Assembly (NCBI GenBank): GCA_039680605.1 | Contig: JBDKTA010000027.1 | Span: forward strand, 1 to 64,000 | Direction of reading: 5' to 3' | Source: Planctomycetaceae bacterium | GTDB lineage: Bacteria; Planctomycetota; Phycisphaerae; SM23-33 | DNA length: 64,000 nt | Shown: positions 11,001 through 19,556 of the stretch, piece by piece | How the letters are laid out: the number at the start of each line of letters is the position of its first letter | Position numbering within the stretch: position 1 is the first letter of the stretch | The notes under the pieces: generated by a model | What the model saw: the letters and a program-made list of their open reading frames with translations, nothing else | Told to the model about the DNA's origin: nothing | Database searches by the model: none | Translations under genes and position numbers: made by a program

Positions 11001-11698
11001 GCGGCCCGTTGAGCCACGCGCTCGTCGCTGTCGTTGGTCAAGGCGGCGATATCGTCGACCGCCGCCGCGGCGGCAGGTCCGATCCTCATCAGCGACTCCA
11101 GGGCATTGAGTCGCTGGGTGGGTTGGCCTTTGAGATGCGCCCGCAGCGGTTCCATGGCCGCGGCGCCCTGGCGCGCCAGGCAGGGCGCCGCGGCAGCGGC
11201 AACGGCCTCTCGCGGATCGCCCATCGCCGCGCCCAGCGCGCCCGCACCGCCGGGCCCGGCGTGGCCCAGGGCCCAGACGGCCAGCACGGCGTTCTTTTCA
11301 TCCGGCGCCCGCAGCAGCGTCTCGAGGGATTTGATCGCCCCGATCTGCGCCAAGGCCTTGATGGCCTGGATGCGAACGCCGTAGTCGTCGGTTCCGGCGG
11401 CGAGATATGCCAGCGGGGCGGCGGCGGCAGCGGCGGCAGGACCCATCTGCCCCAGTGCCCAGGCGGCGTTGCCGCGAACGTAGAACTGCTTGTCCTTCAA
11501 GGCCTCGACCAAGGGTCCCACAGCCGCGGCGGCCTCGCCCGGGGCGGCGCCGAGGGCGAAGGCGGCTTCCATCCGTGCGGCGTCGTCTCCGTCTTTGAGT
11601 GCTCGCATCAGTGCGGCGACGTCGGCGGCGCCCGCTGTGGCGCTGCAGATTGCGATGACGGCGGGTATCAGGCACATGCGGCAATAGGTTCTCGACAT
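8042..11698 (-). CDS. Giant exported HEAT-repeat protein
   Basis: The start chosen at 11698 gives 1218 residues with a signal peptide (MSRTYCRMCLIPAVIAICSA, ending AGAA). A longer in-frame extension to 12058 reads an arginine-rich shadow of the upstream gene and is rejected. The rest is alpha-helical HEAT / PBS-lyase-type repeats of about 35-40 residues, with recurring LGQMGPAAAAA, LARIGP, ALAALA and DDEFKVRLLALYALGRLG-type helices. HEAT solenoids act as protein-binding scaffolds; no enzymatic domain is seen. It lies 43 bp downstream of the related 1304-residue gene and is probably in the same operon. Partner and location beyond export are unknown. Confidence 0.85.
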   Translation of the reverse strand: MSRTYCRMCLIPAVIAICSATAGAADVAALMRALKDGDDAARMEAAFALGAAPGEAAAAVGPLVEALKDKQFYVRGNAAWALGQMGPAAAAAAAPLAYLAAGTDDYGVRIQAIKALAQIGAIKSLETLLRAPDEKNAVLAVWALGHAGPGGAGALGAAMGDPREAVAAAAAPCLARQGAAAMEPLRAHLKGQPTQRLNALESLMRIGPAAAAAVDDIAALTNDSDERVAQRAAAALRAVGARDAGEKAAQKYLAVMAVDEAVRGRQAQKCLVALGEYAAGPLGKALASGGDDGRGALLEVAQAMGPAARPLVGQLLELFQKDYAANPKAYQPSGDDFRRRPVLGEQILAVLMAIGTPEASAAPALAKAVKDLPPARAYALEALASLGAGGAAGAANIVWASEEQDAQTRLRALAALACIGPAAGSSVGAVVRRLGDDEFKVRLLALYALGRLGQATPEVIEALEKAVAGKNVGEAMVAAESLGRLGPAAKRTVPQIKKRIITIGIPAVQALRAMGVSQEEISAAIIDEGSQRHGRVIREAGLSRDAMVLLAETDLASYAAVSGLLGANEQEEERTYYGVRSLIGPAAVPALIKCLSPTKPKLCRAAAKTLECLGPQGQGAADEALLKIVLYKNTPETGIENYFCVEMSRDCAQALASSGPKGLAMILKQCSSPDEDVRRYAVAALAAAPKTPEVLKTLQEALKDKNVRYPAMRVLAEFGPGGAPAAQTVLQVIEEDGTSAEAVNALVSMKVATEEVLSLVNSKLAYGSSPSCRQAFRELCKTALLTRKIGCKPEPPLIPAGIAQLRDKMKELNRESFAAARELADNAATRKEGVDYLIAASKNQDERMAAESLQYLAAVWPPDDSIIDALAAAAEYRTPDDKKVGSLLLSSILPTSVKMAARINALAKKERLSRVDSLRLRPEIVTTEYLPVIIEMLAGGYYPSDDLYSVLDVHDTQKVMEHIGKLLSGDDAEAAFLATCYCEHSGSRAAAVQKQLVAVVARLLKKDNHQVDNSIPVAARALAQMGPAAAPSMPALLDIAQKSNGAPEVIAALNAIGPGRREDLPALVAMLKNPGAPGTTAAVVMRTWKSVRQAAPHVPAAVVASLAGKAVVSLPAEERLAAIEALLACGRAAQTPARALIERYQQTTLEIALDREDDRFRRQRYADYPLPPSAKDLLPQAIRLLSEKFTSPGDDEPSISRLRHFIEERHRDMRSFDD

Positions 11699-11741
11699 TG
11701 GCGTATCCCCTGGCAAAAGAGTTCCTGATCGCGGGCCGGTC

Positions 11742-14700
11742 TTACGGCGCCGCGTTGTTCTTGCGGATCGCGTCGGCGGCAGCGCGGCGAACCGCTTCGT
11801 TTCGGTCGGCCAAAGCCCGCTGCAAGGCTTTTCGGATATCCTCCGACGCCGGGCGAATATTGCCCAGCGCACCAATGGCCCCTTCGCGCGTGCCGGGGTC
11901 TTTGGAGTCACGGGCCAGTGCCAGAAGCGATTCAGCCGCCACGGCTGCCGATGGGCCCATCCCCGCCAGGGCGTGGGCGGCGTAGAATTGCGCCTCGCCC
12001 GACCCTTGGCGCAGGCACTGTTCCAACAGGTACACCATGCGCGGGGGCATGGGACCAAGATTAGCCACGAGTTCCGCTCGGCGCCGGGGCGGCTGGACCT
12101 GGCGCAGCGCCGCGCGGGCGGCGGCGGCCACGTCCGGCCAGCGGTCCCGCGTGGCGGCCTGAAGGGCCGGCACGGCTTTGGCGGCCGCTTCGCCCATGGC
12201 GCCGAGGATATTGGCGGCGACTTGACGCTTGCGGCCGTTGGGATCCTTCAGCAGCTTTTCCAGCGCCGGGATGACCGCCTCGCCCATCGTCACCACCCGC
12301 TCGATGCGTTCTTCGCTGTCGCGGCCCATGGGAAAGTCGGACTGGAACTGCTGGACCAATTCGGCGACGAGTTCATCGGGCGCCCCGCCGATGCTCTTGA
12401 GCGCCTCCTTGGCCAACTGGCGCACATCATCGGAACGCTTGGGCTCGGTGAGCATCTTCTGAAGTGCCGGGATAGCTTCGGCCGCTTGGGGACCGCTGTA
12501 CTTCAGCGCCCACAGGACGGCTTCGGTGCAGTCGGGCTTATCCAGATGCTTCAGCAGTTCGGGCACGGCCGCTGGTCCGCTCTTGCCAAGGATCACAAAG
12601 AAGTGCGTCGGGTGGAGCTTGCCGCTACGGTAAGCGGCCGCGAGTTGATCGATGCCCGGCTTGGCGGCTGCACCCATCGCCGCCATCGCTTGGGCCACTT
12701 TTTCGTCGATGTGTTCGTCGCTGCCGGCGGTGGCGGCGATCGCTACGGCCGCCTTGGGTTCCCGCGTGCCGGAGGTGGCCAGGGCGTCGACAATGGTATC
12801 GGGCATGTAGTAGATGGCGCTTTCTCTCGCGGCTAGGATCGCATCCAGCGCCCGCGGCGAGAAGGGTCGAATGCGCCCGAGCGTTTTGATGGCCTGAAGA
12901 TACGTGTTATCATTTTTGGCATCGGCGGCTACGGCCAGCGTCGCATTGAGGGCGGCGGAGCCCATGCTCGCCACGACAGCGGAAAGGTCATCGCCGTGGT
13001 AATCAGGGCCGCTGCGGTTCAGGATCATCGCGACGAGGTCCTTGTCGATGGGGCCGATTTGCAGCATAGACCGGGCCAGAACTTCAGACCTCCAGTCAGA
13101 GTCTCCTGAGAGAAAGATCGCCTGAAGCTGGACCATCGCTGTCCGCCCCGCCGGTCCCAGCTTGCCCAGAGAGATCACCGCCCGGGTCCTCGTGTTGGAG
13201 TCGCCTCGGTCAGCGGACAAGGCTCGGCGCAGCAGCGGTACCAGCGGTTCGCCCTGGCGCCCCACGCCCCCCAGCGACTCGACCAGCATCATCCGCGGGT
13301 GGTCTTTGAGCTGGTCGTATGTGCTTTCGATGGCTGCCACGCCCGCGGCGCCGTAGGCGACCAGGATCCTTGCCGCGGCCGAGCGTATTTCGTCGTAGGT
13401 ACCCTCCCGGTAGTCTTGCGGATTGTCGCGATGCAGCACCGACGCCAGGGCGGTAAAAGTCTGCGGCTTGGCCGCGGCCGGACCCAACGCCTTGACCGCA
13501 TCGATGGCGTAGCGCAGCGCATTGCCTTTGCCGTGCTGAAGGATCACGCACAAGCCGTTCAGATCTTTGGCGGTGCAGGGCCCGCGCTGCTTGAGGCGCC
13601 GGCGCGCGGCGTTGGCGGCGGGCTTGGCCCCGTCCAGCATCAGGACCAGTTCCTGCAATGGAAGCTGGGCCTGCTCGCCGGTTCGCGTCAAAGATTCCAG
13701 CGCCTTGAGAGCGTCGCCTCCTTCGACCCCCGGTTTGCTCAGGCGAGCGCGCAGCACCTCAAGAGCCTCCGGCGAACGAAGCTCCAGCAACGCCGCGGTC
13801 GCGGCGGCGACGACCGTCCTGTTCTCATCGTTCAGGACCGCTCCCAGAGCCGCGGGAACCGCCTTGCCCGAGGCGCCGGTGGCGCCCAACGCCGCGATCG
13901 CTCGCCAGCGGACCACCAGCGTCTTGCTGCCAAGACGTTTGAGCAGTTCGTCGACGGCCGCCGGTCCGGCGGAACCGGCCAGCAGGGCGTACGCGTCGCG
14001 GGTGAGGAGCTGCCCTTGAACGTATCTCTGGGGCAACGGCAGATCGAAGCACGCCAAGGCCGCATCGAGCGACGCCACGGCTGCGGGGCGCCCCATATCC
14101 GCCAGCGCGGCGGCGGCGGCAAGACGGATCTCCGGCGGCTGAGCGGCATCGGAAAGCAGCGCCCGCAGGTCGCCGGCGGTAGCGGCGGCGCCGGGTCCCA
14201 TCAGCCTCAGCGCGTCGGCGCCGATCTGCCGGGCGGCACGGTTGTTGCTTTTAAGAAGCGACCGCGCCTCGTCGAGGGCGCCACTGCCCTGCCGCCCCAG
14301 CGCCCGGCTCAATGGCTCAGAGGGTTCGGCGGCCCCTTGCGCCACGCCAGCCAGCGCCCGCGCCGCCTGCGGATCATAGAGGCCGATATTCGCGATCGCT
14401 TCAATGGCCGAATCGCGATGGTTCTCGTTCTTGAGGCTCTCGACCAGCGCCGGCAGGGCTGGAGCGGCCGCCGCGTCCAGGCGGCCCAGGGTCAGCGCCG
14501 CGTATTCAGATACGCCGGAATCGCGGTCCCGCAGCGCCGTTCCCAAGGCCAGAACATATGTGGCCGGCACAGGCTTGGCCCAGTTCAGCGTCGAGGCGGC
14601 CTCGCGGCGAACCCTGCTGTCGGGATCCTTCAAGGCCTGAACCAGAACCTCCGCCGCCTCAGGCCCCAAGTCCGCCAGGCGTGAAAACCAATGAGCGGCC

Positions 14701-15656
14701 AGACGCCGACGCTCGGTCGGCACAGAGGGAGAAAGATAATGCTTCGCCACGGCCACAAACGCCCCCGCCGCTTCGGCAAAGGAAGGCTGCCCGTTTGATT
14801 CGGCCATAACATCGAACAGCTCCCCGTCTTTCAACCCTTTGATGAACGCCTCGGCGCCCCCGTCGAAGCTTGAACCGGTCTGGGCGAACGTCATCAGAGC
14901 CTGCAACTTGACCTGAGCCTGGCTGCTGCTGGCCATCTCCGTCAACCGCGGCGTGATCTGCGGGGCGAACTGCCACGCGCACAAGGCCCGCACGCAACCG
15001 GGACGGAAACAGAATGTTTCCTCCGCCGCATCGAGCAGCAGCGGGATGGCCACCCCAGACCCCTTGGGGCCAATCCGCGCCAGCGTCGCGCCGGCGGCGT
15101 CCTTGAGGTCCTCTTCATTGATGCCCCATGACGCAGCCAGGATGGTGGGCACCGCCGGCGCGGCCTTGTCGCCCAGACGCCCCAGGATCCTCATCGCCAG
15201 AACATAGCACTCGCGCTGCAGTTGCACCGGCTGATATGAAGTCTGCAGCACCGCTTCCATCGGCTCCAGCAGCGACTCATCGGCGGCGCCGGTTTCATCT
15301 ATCGCCCGCAGGATGTCGCTATGGCGAGGCCCCTCGGGCAGCTCCAGTGCTTCAACGAGCGGACCGACCCCCGCCTCGCCCATTCGCGCCAGGCCGCGAA
15401 TGGCCTTAAAGGTGATGATCGGCGCGTCGTCCCGTAAGGCGTGCGCCAGCGCCGCCGCCACGTCAGGGCCGGGCTTCATGGCCGCCAGAGCCTCTACTGC
15501 GCGCTGGCGATCCGCCACATAAGGCGAATCCAGGCACAAGCGATACAACTGCAGCGCCTCCCGGTCAGAGCCGGGCGACGGGCGGCTCGCCTGCGCCCGC
15601 GCCGAGATGCTGATGCATGCTATTGCCAGCACGATGATCAGAACGTGTCGATTCAT
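11742..15656 (-). CDS. Giant exported HEAT-repeat protein
   Basis: This is a 1304-residue protein starting at 15656 with a clear signal peptide (MNRHVLIIVLAIACISISA, then RAQA). A longer frame to 15917 is rejected because the added 87 residues precede the signal peptide. The mature part is almost entirely HEAT/armadillo-like repeats, for example VGPLVEALELPEG, AVPTILAASW and GKAVPAALGAVLND, with the GP and GKAV turn motifs typical of bacterial HEAT/PBS-lyase repeats. It is the first gene of a two-gene operon with the 1218-residue homologue. A third, unexported homologue lies at 48198-49946. A scaffold or sensor role at the cell envelope is possible but not shown. Confidence 0.85.
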   Translation of the reverse strand: MNRHVLIIVLAIACISISARAQASRPSPGSDREALQLYRLCLDSPYVADRQRAVEALAAMKPGPDVAAALAHALRDDAPIITFKAIRGLARMGEAGVGPLVEALELPEGPRHSDILRAIDETGAADESLLEPMEAVLQTSYQPVQLQRECYVLAMRILGRLGDKAAPAVPTILAASWGINEEDLKDAAGATLARIGPKGSGVAIPLLLDAAEETFCFRPGCVRALCAWQFAPQITPRLTEMASSSQAQVKLQALMTFAQTGSSFDGGAEAFIKGLKDGELFDVMAESNGQPSFAEAAGAFVAVAKHYLSPSVPTERRRLAAHWFSRLADLGPEAAEVLVQALKDPDSRVRREAASTLNWAKPVPATYVLALGTALRDRDSGVSEYAALTLGRLDAAAAPALPALVESLKNENHRDSAIEAIANIGLYDPQAARALAGVAQGAAEPSEPLSRALGRQGSGALDEARSLLKSNNRAARQIGADALRLMGPGAAATAGDLRALLSDAAQPPEIRLAAAAALADMGRPAAVASLDAALACFDLPLPQRYVQGQLLTRDAYALLAGSAGPAAVDELLKRLGSKTLVVRWRAIAALGATGASGKAVPAALGAVLNDENRTVVAAATAALLELRSPEALEVLRARLSKPGVEGGDALKALESLTRTGEQAQLPLQELVLMLDGAKPAANAARRRLKQRGPCTAKDLNGLCVILQHGKGNALRYAIDAVKALGPAAAKPQTFTALASVLHRDNPQDYREGTYDEIRSAAARILVAYGAAGVAAIESTYDQLKDHPRMMLVESLGGVGRQGEPLVPLLRRALSADRGDSNTRTRAVISLGKLGPAGRTAMVQLQAIFLSGDSDWRSEVLARSMLQIGPIDKDLVAMILNRSGPDYHGDDLSAVVASMGSAALNATLAVAADAKNDNTYLQAIKTLGRIRPFSPRALDAILAARESAIYYMPDTIVDALATSGTREPKAAVAIAATAGSDEHIDEKVAQAMAAMGAAAKPGIDQLAAAYRSGKLHPTHFFVILGKSGPAAVPELLKHLDKPDCTEAVLWALKYSGPQAAEAIPALQKMLTEPKRSDDVRQLAKEALKSIGGAPDELVAELVQQFQSDFPMGRDSEERIERVVTMGEAVIPALEKLLKDPNGRKRQVAANILGAMGEAAAKAVPALQAATRDRWPDVAAAARAALRQVQPPRRRAELVANLGPMPPRMVYLLEQCLRQGSGEAQFYAAHALAGMGPSAAVAAESLLALARDSKDPGTREGAIGALGNIRPASEDIRKALQRALADRNEAVRRAAADAIRKNNAAP

Positions 15657-15849
15657 GGTCGGCCCCTGAATACCTGTTCGGCCACAACGGCTTTGACATA
15701 TGCGTCTTTCACAAATGGACCCCAAACGAACGACGGAATTGTACGTCCGCCCGCGGCGGGCGGCAATAGGACTCACTTTGGAATTTCGCGCCGGGGCGGG
15801 TTCTGTTATGCTGGAAGGTTCGCTGCCGCATGCGACGAAGGACGTTTGG

Positions 15850-17850
15850 ATGACCGCCCGCGCCATCATCATGGGTTTGATCGGAGCCCTTTTTATCGGG
15901 ACCATTGGGTACTTCAACGACCAGGTCCCGCGGGTGAACTATTTCGTCGGCAACCACTTCCCCATCATCGTCTTCTTCCCCCTGGTGCTGGTGGCGCTGC
16001 TCAATCCGCTGCTGCGGCGGTTCAAAGTCACAGCCGCCGAAATGGCCGTGGCGGCGGCGCTGATGCTGGTGGCGTGCAACATCCCCGGCTCAGGCATGCT
16101 GCGGTTCTGGTCTCGCAACGTCGCCATGCCCGTCCACGCCTACCGCTCGCAGCCGGACTGGCAGAAGGGCCATGTGCTCGACCGCGTGCATCCGGCGATG
16201 CTCACCAACGGCGGCGTCTATGACGACGCGGTCAACCAGAAGCTGCTGACCGGCGGGAGCTCGGTGCCTTGGGCGGCATGGGAAAAACCCATCAGCGTCT
16301 GGGGGCCGATCATCGCCCTGGTCGCCATCGCGTCGATCTGCATGGCCCTGGTGGTGCATCGAACGTGGTCCCGGCACGATCGCCTGCCCTATCCGATCGC
16401 GCAACTGGCCGAGTCGATGATCGAGGCCGGCCGCGGCGGCAGCGGGTCCATCTTCTCCAGCAAGCTCTTCTGGCTCGGCGCCTGCATCGTGCTGGGCATC
16501 CACCTGGTTAACGGCGCCAATCTCTGGGCCGACAACCGGCTGATCAACATCCCCTTGAGCCTCAACATCAACGACATCTTCACGCTCTTCAGCGAAAAAG
16601 GCGTGGTCTGGGGATACTGGGCGGTCGGGTGGCCGTACGGGCAACTGGTCATCTGGCCCACCGCGCTGGCCTTTGCGTGCTTTGTGGCCAGCGACGTCAG
16701 TTTCGCCCTGGGCATCTCGCCGCTGGCGCTGACGGCCGTGACGACAGTGCTGTTCGGGATGGGCCTGCCCACCAGCGCCAGCACGATGGATGGCGGGATC
16801 TTTCCCTGGGCTCACGCGGGCAGTTTTTTCGCCATTGCCCTGGTGCTGGTGTACCTGGGGCGCCGCAACTACTGGCACATCGCCCGCCAGGCGATCACAT
16901 TCATGCCCAGCCGCGAGTCGCGCCCATACGAGGCGTGGGCCTTTCGCGGCCTGGTCGTGGCGGTCGCGGCGCTGGTGCTGCTGCTGTCACACCTGGGGCT
17001 GAGTTGGCCATTCGCCATTCTCGTCATCGTCATGATCCTGACAGCTTTCCTGGTGATGGCCAGGATCAACGCCGAGTCCGGTCTGATCCTGATGGAAACG
17101 TGGTGGCAGCCGATCTCGGTGCTGATGGGGCTCTTCGGCATTAAGGCGCTGGGCCTGGGCAACTACGCCATCATCGCCATGCTGGGCCTGCAGTTCACCA
17201 TCAACGCCCGCGAGTGCCTGATGCCCCTGGCTGTCAACGCCGTTCGCATCTGCGACATGCACCGCGTCTCGCCCGGGCGCGTGGGCCTGGGCGGGTCGGC
17301 GGCCTTCGTGCTCGTGCTGGCGGCGGCGATCCCCTTCAGCCTGTTCGTGGACTACAAGTACGGTCTGCAAAAGGGCGAGTCGTTCCCCGTCCGCAGCGCC
17401 CCTCAGCGCAACTTCAGCAACGTCGCCCTCAATTACAATCGCATGTCTTCCGAAGATCGCCTCGCCAGCGATTCGTTCTCTCCCCTGCAGCGAATCTCCG
17501 AGATGACGCCCAACAGGAACTGCCTGGCGGCGATGGCGGCGGGAATGGTCGTCGTGCTCGTCATCTCCGCCCTTCGCATGCGGTTCACGTGGTGGCCGCT
17601 GCACCCGATTCTGTTCCTCTTCTGGGGCACCTGGGCGATGGGGGCCTTCGCCTTCTCGTTCCTGGTCGGATGGACCCTGAAATTGGCTGCCTCGCGCTTC
17701 GGTGTCCGCCACGCGACTCTCAAAACATTCATGATCGGCGTGATCGCCGGCGACCTGACCGGCGGGGCCCTCTGGATGATCGTCGGGGCGATCTACTGGG
17801 CCATCACCGGCGAAGCCCCGAAACGCTATCTCGTCTTCCCCGGCGGATGA
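15850..17850 (+). CDS. DUF6785-type polytopic membrane protein
   Basis: The start at 15850 is chosen over 15700 because GAAGGA lies seven bases upstream and the shortened 666-residue product opens directly with a membrane helix (IIMGLIGALFIGTIGYF). About twelve to fourteen hydrophobic helices follow. Family-like features include WGPIIALVAI, the loop RHDRLPYPIAQLAESM near residue 180, and ARINAESGLILMETWW near residue 405. I recognise it as the DUF6785/DUF6784 type found mainly in planctomycetes and relatives, which resembles oligopeptide-transporter-like proteins. Substrate and mechanism are unknown. It is divergent from the HEAT operon and upstream of an esterase gene. Confidence 0.78.
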   Translation: MTARAIIMGLIGALFIGTIGYFNDQVPRVNYFVGNHFPIIVFFPLVLVALLNPLLRRFKVTAAEMAVAAALMLVACNIPGSGMLRFWSRNVAMPVHAYRSQPDWQKGHVLDRVHPAMLTNGGVYDDAVNQKLLTGGSSVPWAAWEKPISVWGPIIALVAIASICMALVVHRTWSRHDRLPYPIAQLAESMIEAGRGGSGSIFSSKLFWLGACIVLGIHLVNGANLWADNRLINIPLSLNINDIFTLFSEKGVVWGYWAVGWPYGQLVIWPTALAFACFVASDVSFALGISPLALTAVTTVLFGMGLPTSASTMDGGIFPWAHAGSFFAIALVLVYLGRRNYWHIARQAITFMPSRESRPYEAWAFRGLVVAVAALVLLLSHLGLSWPFAILVIVMILTAFLVMARINAESGLILMETWWQPISVLMGLFGIKALGLGNYAIIAMLGLQFTINARECLMPLAVNAVRICDMHRVSPGRVGLGGSAAFVLVLAAAIPFSLFVDYKYGLQKGESFPVRSAPQRNFSNVALNYNRMSSEDRLASDSFSPLQRISEMTPNRNCLAAMAAGMVVVLVISALRMRFTWWPLHPILFLFWGTWAMGAFAFSFLVGWTLKLAASRFGVRHATLKTFMIGVIAGDLTGGALWMIVGAIYWAITGEAPKRYLVFPGG

Positions 17851-17857
17851 AAACACC

Positions 17858-17957
17858 GGATGATTGGATGATTGGATGGTTGGATGGTTGGATGGTTGGG
17901 TACATGACCAGAGTCTTGTTTTTTCATCCATCCACCCATCCATTCATCCACGCATCC
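17858..17957. repeat. GGATGG/CCATCC inverted low-complexity element
   Basis: Runs of GGATGATT and GGATGGTT on the left face CATCCATCCACC-type runs on the right, so the transcript could fold into a long imperfect hairpin. It fills the gap between the DUF6785 stop (17850) and the esterase gene. Similar elements occur at 22808-22869 and inside 29368-29542. Confidence 0.85.
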
Positions 17958-18022
17958 GTTTCACTCCTGTCTCGTAACAAGGCGCCTTTGGCCGGGTTAA
18001 AGTCTGCCAGAAAGGGCTTGCC

Positions 18023-19375
18023 ATGAACTATCGCTCAATCGCGCGTACTGCCGCTGGTCTGTTTATCCTTCTTGCCGCCGCACCGGTTTGGGCCGGCGTG
18101 AACTTCGCCGGCGTCTTCGGCGACAACATGGTGCTTCAGTGCGACCTGCCGGTGAACGTCTGGGGCGGCGGGGCCGCCGCCGGCGAAAAGGTCACCGTCA
18201 CCTTCGCCGAGCAGTCTAAGACCGCTGAGGCGGACAAGGACGGCAACTGGAAGGTCACGCTCGACAAGCTCGCCGCCAGCGACAAGGGCGCCGAGCTCAA
18301 AGCGATCAGCGGAGACGGCGCCGCCGTCGTCAAGGACGTGCTGGTGGGCGAGGTGTGGGTCGGCTCGGGGCAGTCGAACATGTACCTCGAGATGAAGAGC
18401 ATCTGGAGCAAAGACCGCTGGACCAAGTTCATCGGCGAGACGGACTTCCCGAACATTCGCCTGAACAACATCCGCCCGAACAAGGGGCGCGGGTGGCAGC
18501 CGTGCAATCGCGGCAGCGTGGCAACGTTCTCCGGATGCGGGTTCTACTTCGCCCGCAATCTGCACCAGGAACTCAAGGTGCCCGTCGGCATCGTCGTCGC
18601 TTCGGTGGGCGGAGCCTTCATCGAAGAGTGGATGCCCGACGGAAAGCACTACGGCATGATCCAGCCGCTGACCGGCATGACCATCCGCGGCGTGATCTGG
18701 TACCAGGGCGAGGCCAACGCCATCGAACGCAAAGACGGCATGAAGTACCTCGACAAGCACCAGAAACTCATCGAGGCGTGGCGCAAGGCTTGGGGCCGCC
18801 CGGATCTGCCTTTCCACTTCGTGCAGATCGTCCCCTGCTCGGTGAAGCTGTACCGCGCGGAGGAACTAGCCAAGCTCTGGCAAGCCCAGCGCGTGACGCT
18901 GGCCAAGGTCCCCAACACCGGGATGGCTATCTGCACCGACCTGTGCTCCGACGGCATGGCCAACATCCACCCGCGAAACAAGTGGGACGTCGGCAGGCGT
19001 CTGGCCTTGTCCGCCCTGCACCAGGCGTATGGTAAAAAGGACCTCGTCTACAGCGGCCCGCTGTACAAGAGCATGGAGATCAAGGGCAGCGAGGCCGTCG
19101 TGAGCTTCGACCTGTGCAACTCGGCCAGCCTGGCGATCCGCCCCAAGAGCGGCGAAGAGCTGAGTTGGTTCGAGATCGCCGGCGCTGACGGCAAGTTCGT
19201 CAAGGCCGTCGCGAAGATCAGCCCCGACGGCAAGAGCGTGATCGTCTCAGCCCCCGAGGTCAAGGAACCGGCCAATGTCCGCTTCGGCTGGGATAACGCT
19301 GCCGTGCCGAATCTGACCAACAAAGAAGGGCTGCCCGCATCGCCATTCTCGACCGAGAAAGAATACAACCCGTAG
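18023..19375 (+). CDS. Sialate O-acetylesterase-like SGNH hydrolase
   Basis: This 450-residue exported esterase has a signal peptide ending VWA at residue 24. The beta-sandwich-like start (FAGVFGDNMVLQ, then LPVNVWG) is diagnostic of the family. The catalytic block GSGQSNM places the serine nucleophile at residue 118, IRGVIWYQGEAN is the second hallmark, and the Asp-His pair is probably in the NIHPRNK region. Such enzymes remove O-acetyl groups from sialic acids or other acetylated sugars, which exposes glycans to hydrolases. The protein is somewhat shorter than typical members because the region between SVGG and the YQGE motif is compact. It sits between two inverted repeat elements. Confidence 0.88.
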   Translation: MNYRSIARTAAGLFILLAAAPVWAGVNFAGVFGDNMVLQCDLPVNVWGGGAAAGEKVTVTFAEQSKTAEADKDGNWKVTLDKLAASDKGAELKAISGDGAAVVKDVLVGEVWVGSGQSNMYLEMKSIWSKDRWTKFIGETDFPNIRLNNIRPNKGRGWQPCNRGSVATFSGCGFYFARNLHQELKVPVGIVVASVGGAFIEEWMPDGKHYGMIQPLTGMTIRGVIWYQGEANAIERKDGMKYLDKHQKLIEAWRKAWGRPDLPFHFVQIVPCSVKLYRAEELAKLWQAQRVTLAKVPNTGMAICTDLCSDGMANIHPRNKWDVGRRLALSALHQAYGKKDLVYSGPLYKSMEIKGSEAVVSFDLCNSASLAIRPKSGEELSWFEIAGADGKFVKAVAKISPDGKSVIVSAPEVKEPANVRFGWDNAAVPNLTNKEGLPASPFSTEKEYNP

Positions 19376-19392
19376 CAGCCGGTATAAACCAA

Positions 19393-19479
19393 AACCGACG
19401 ACGAGGACGAGGACGACGAGGAGGACGAAGTGAGCTCTCCCAGCCGTACTCGTCCTCGTCCTCGTCCTCGTCGTCGGTT
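19393..19479. repeat. GACGAG/CTCGTC inverted low-complexity element
   Basis: A purine-rich arm (AACCGACGACGAGG and onward) faces its reverse complement (ending CGTCGTCGGTT). About 24 consecutive bases match around a short centre containing GAGCTC. It lies 17 bp after the esterase stop codon and just before a promoter. Confidence 0.85.
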
Positions 19480-19504
19480 GTTCGTTTTTCATAAATACGA
19501 GCTA

Positions 19505-19533
19505 TTGACACTCGCGGGCAGCGGGGTGTTAAT
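19505..19533 (+). promoter_or_regulatory. Sigma-70-like promoter of the UROD operon
   Basis: TTGACA (19505-19510) is a perfect -35 box, followed after 17 bp by GTTAAT (19528-19533, four of six matches to TATAAT). Transcription would start about 17 bases before the ATG at 19557. Confidence 0.55.
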
Positions 19534-19556
19534 ACCCCCTTCACGCTGGCAGGCCA

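Noticed and set aside
9518-11728. 736-codon plus-strand frame opposite the HEAT gene
   Set aside because: It mirrors the repeated codons of the HEAT gene, is Arg/Gly/Gln-rich without hydrophobic pattern, and has no ribosome binding site or family motif.
12058-15917. N-terminal extensions of the two giant HEAT genes
   Set aside because: The added residues lie before clear signal peptides; one overlaps the upstream gene in another frame, the other lies in the divergent promoter region.
17858-17957. GGATGG arrays as a CRISPR array
   Set aside because: The units are simple repeats with no unique spacers, and the array is inverted around its centre.
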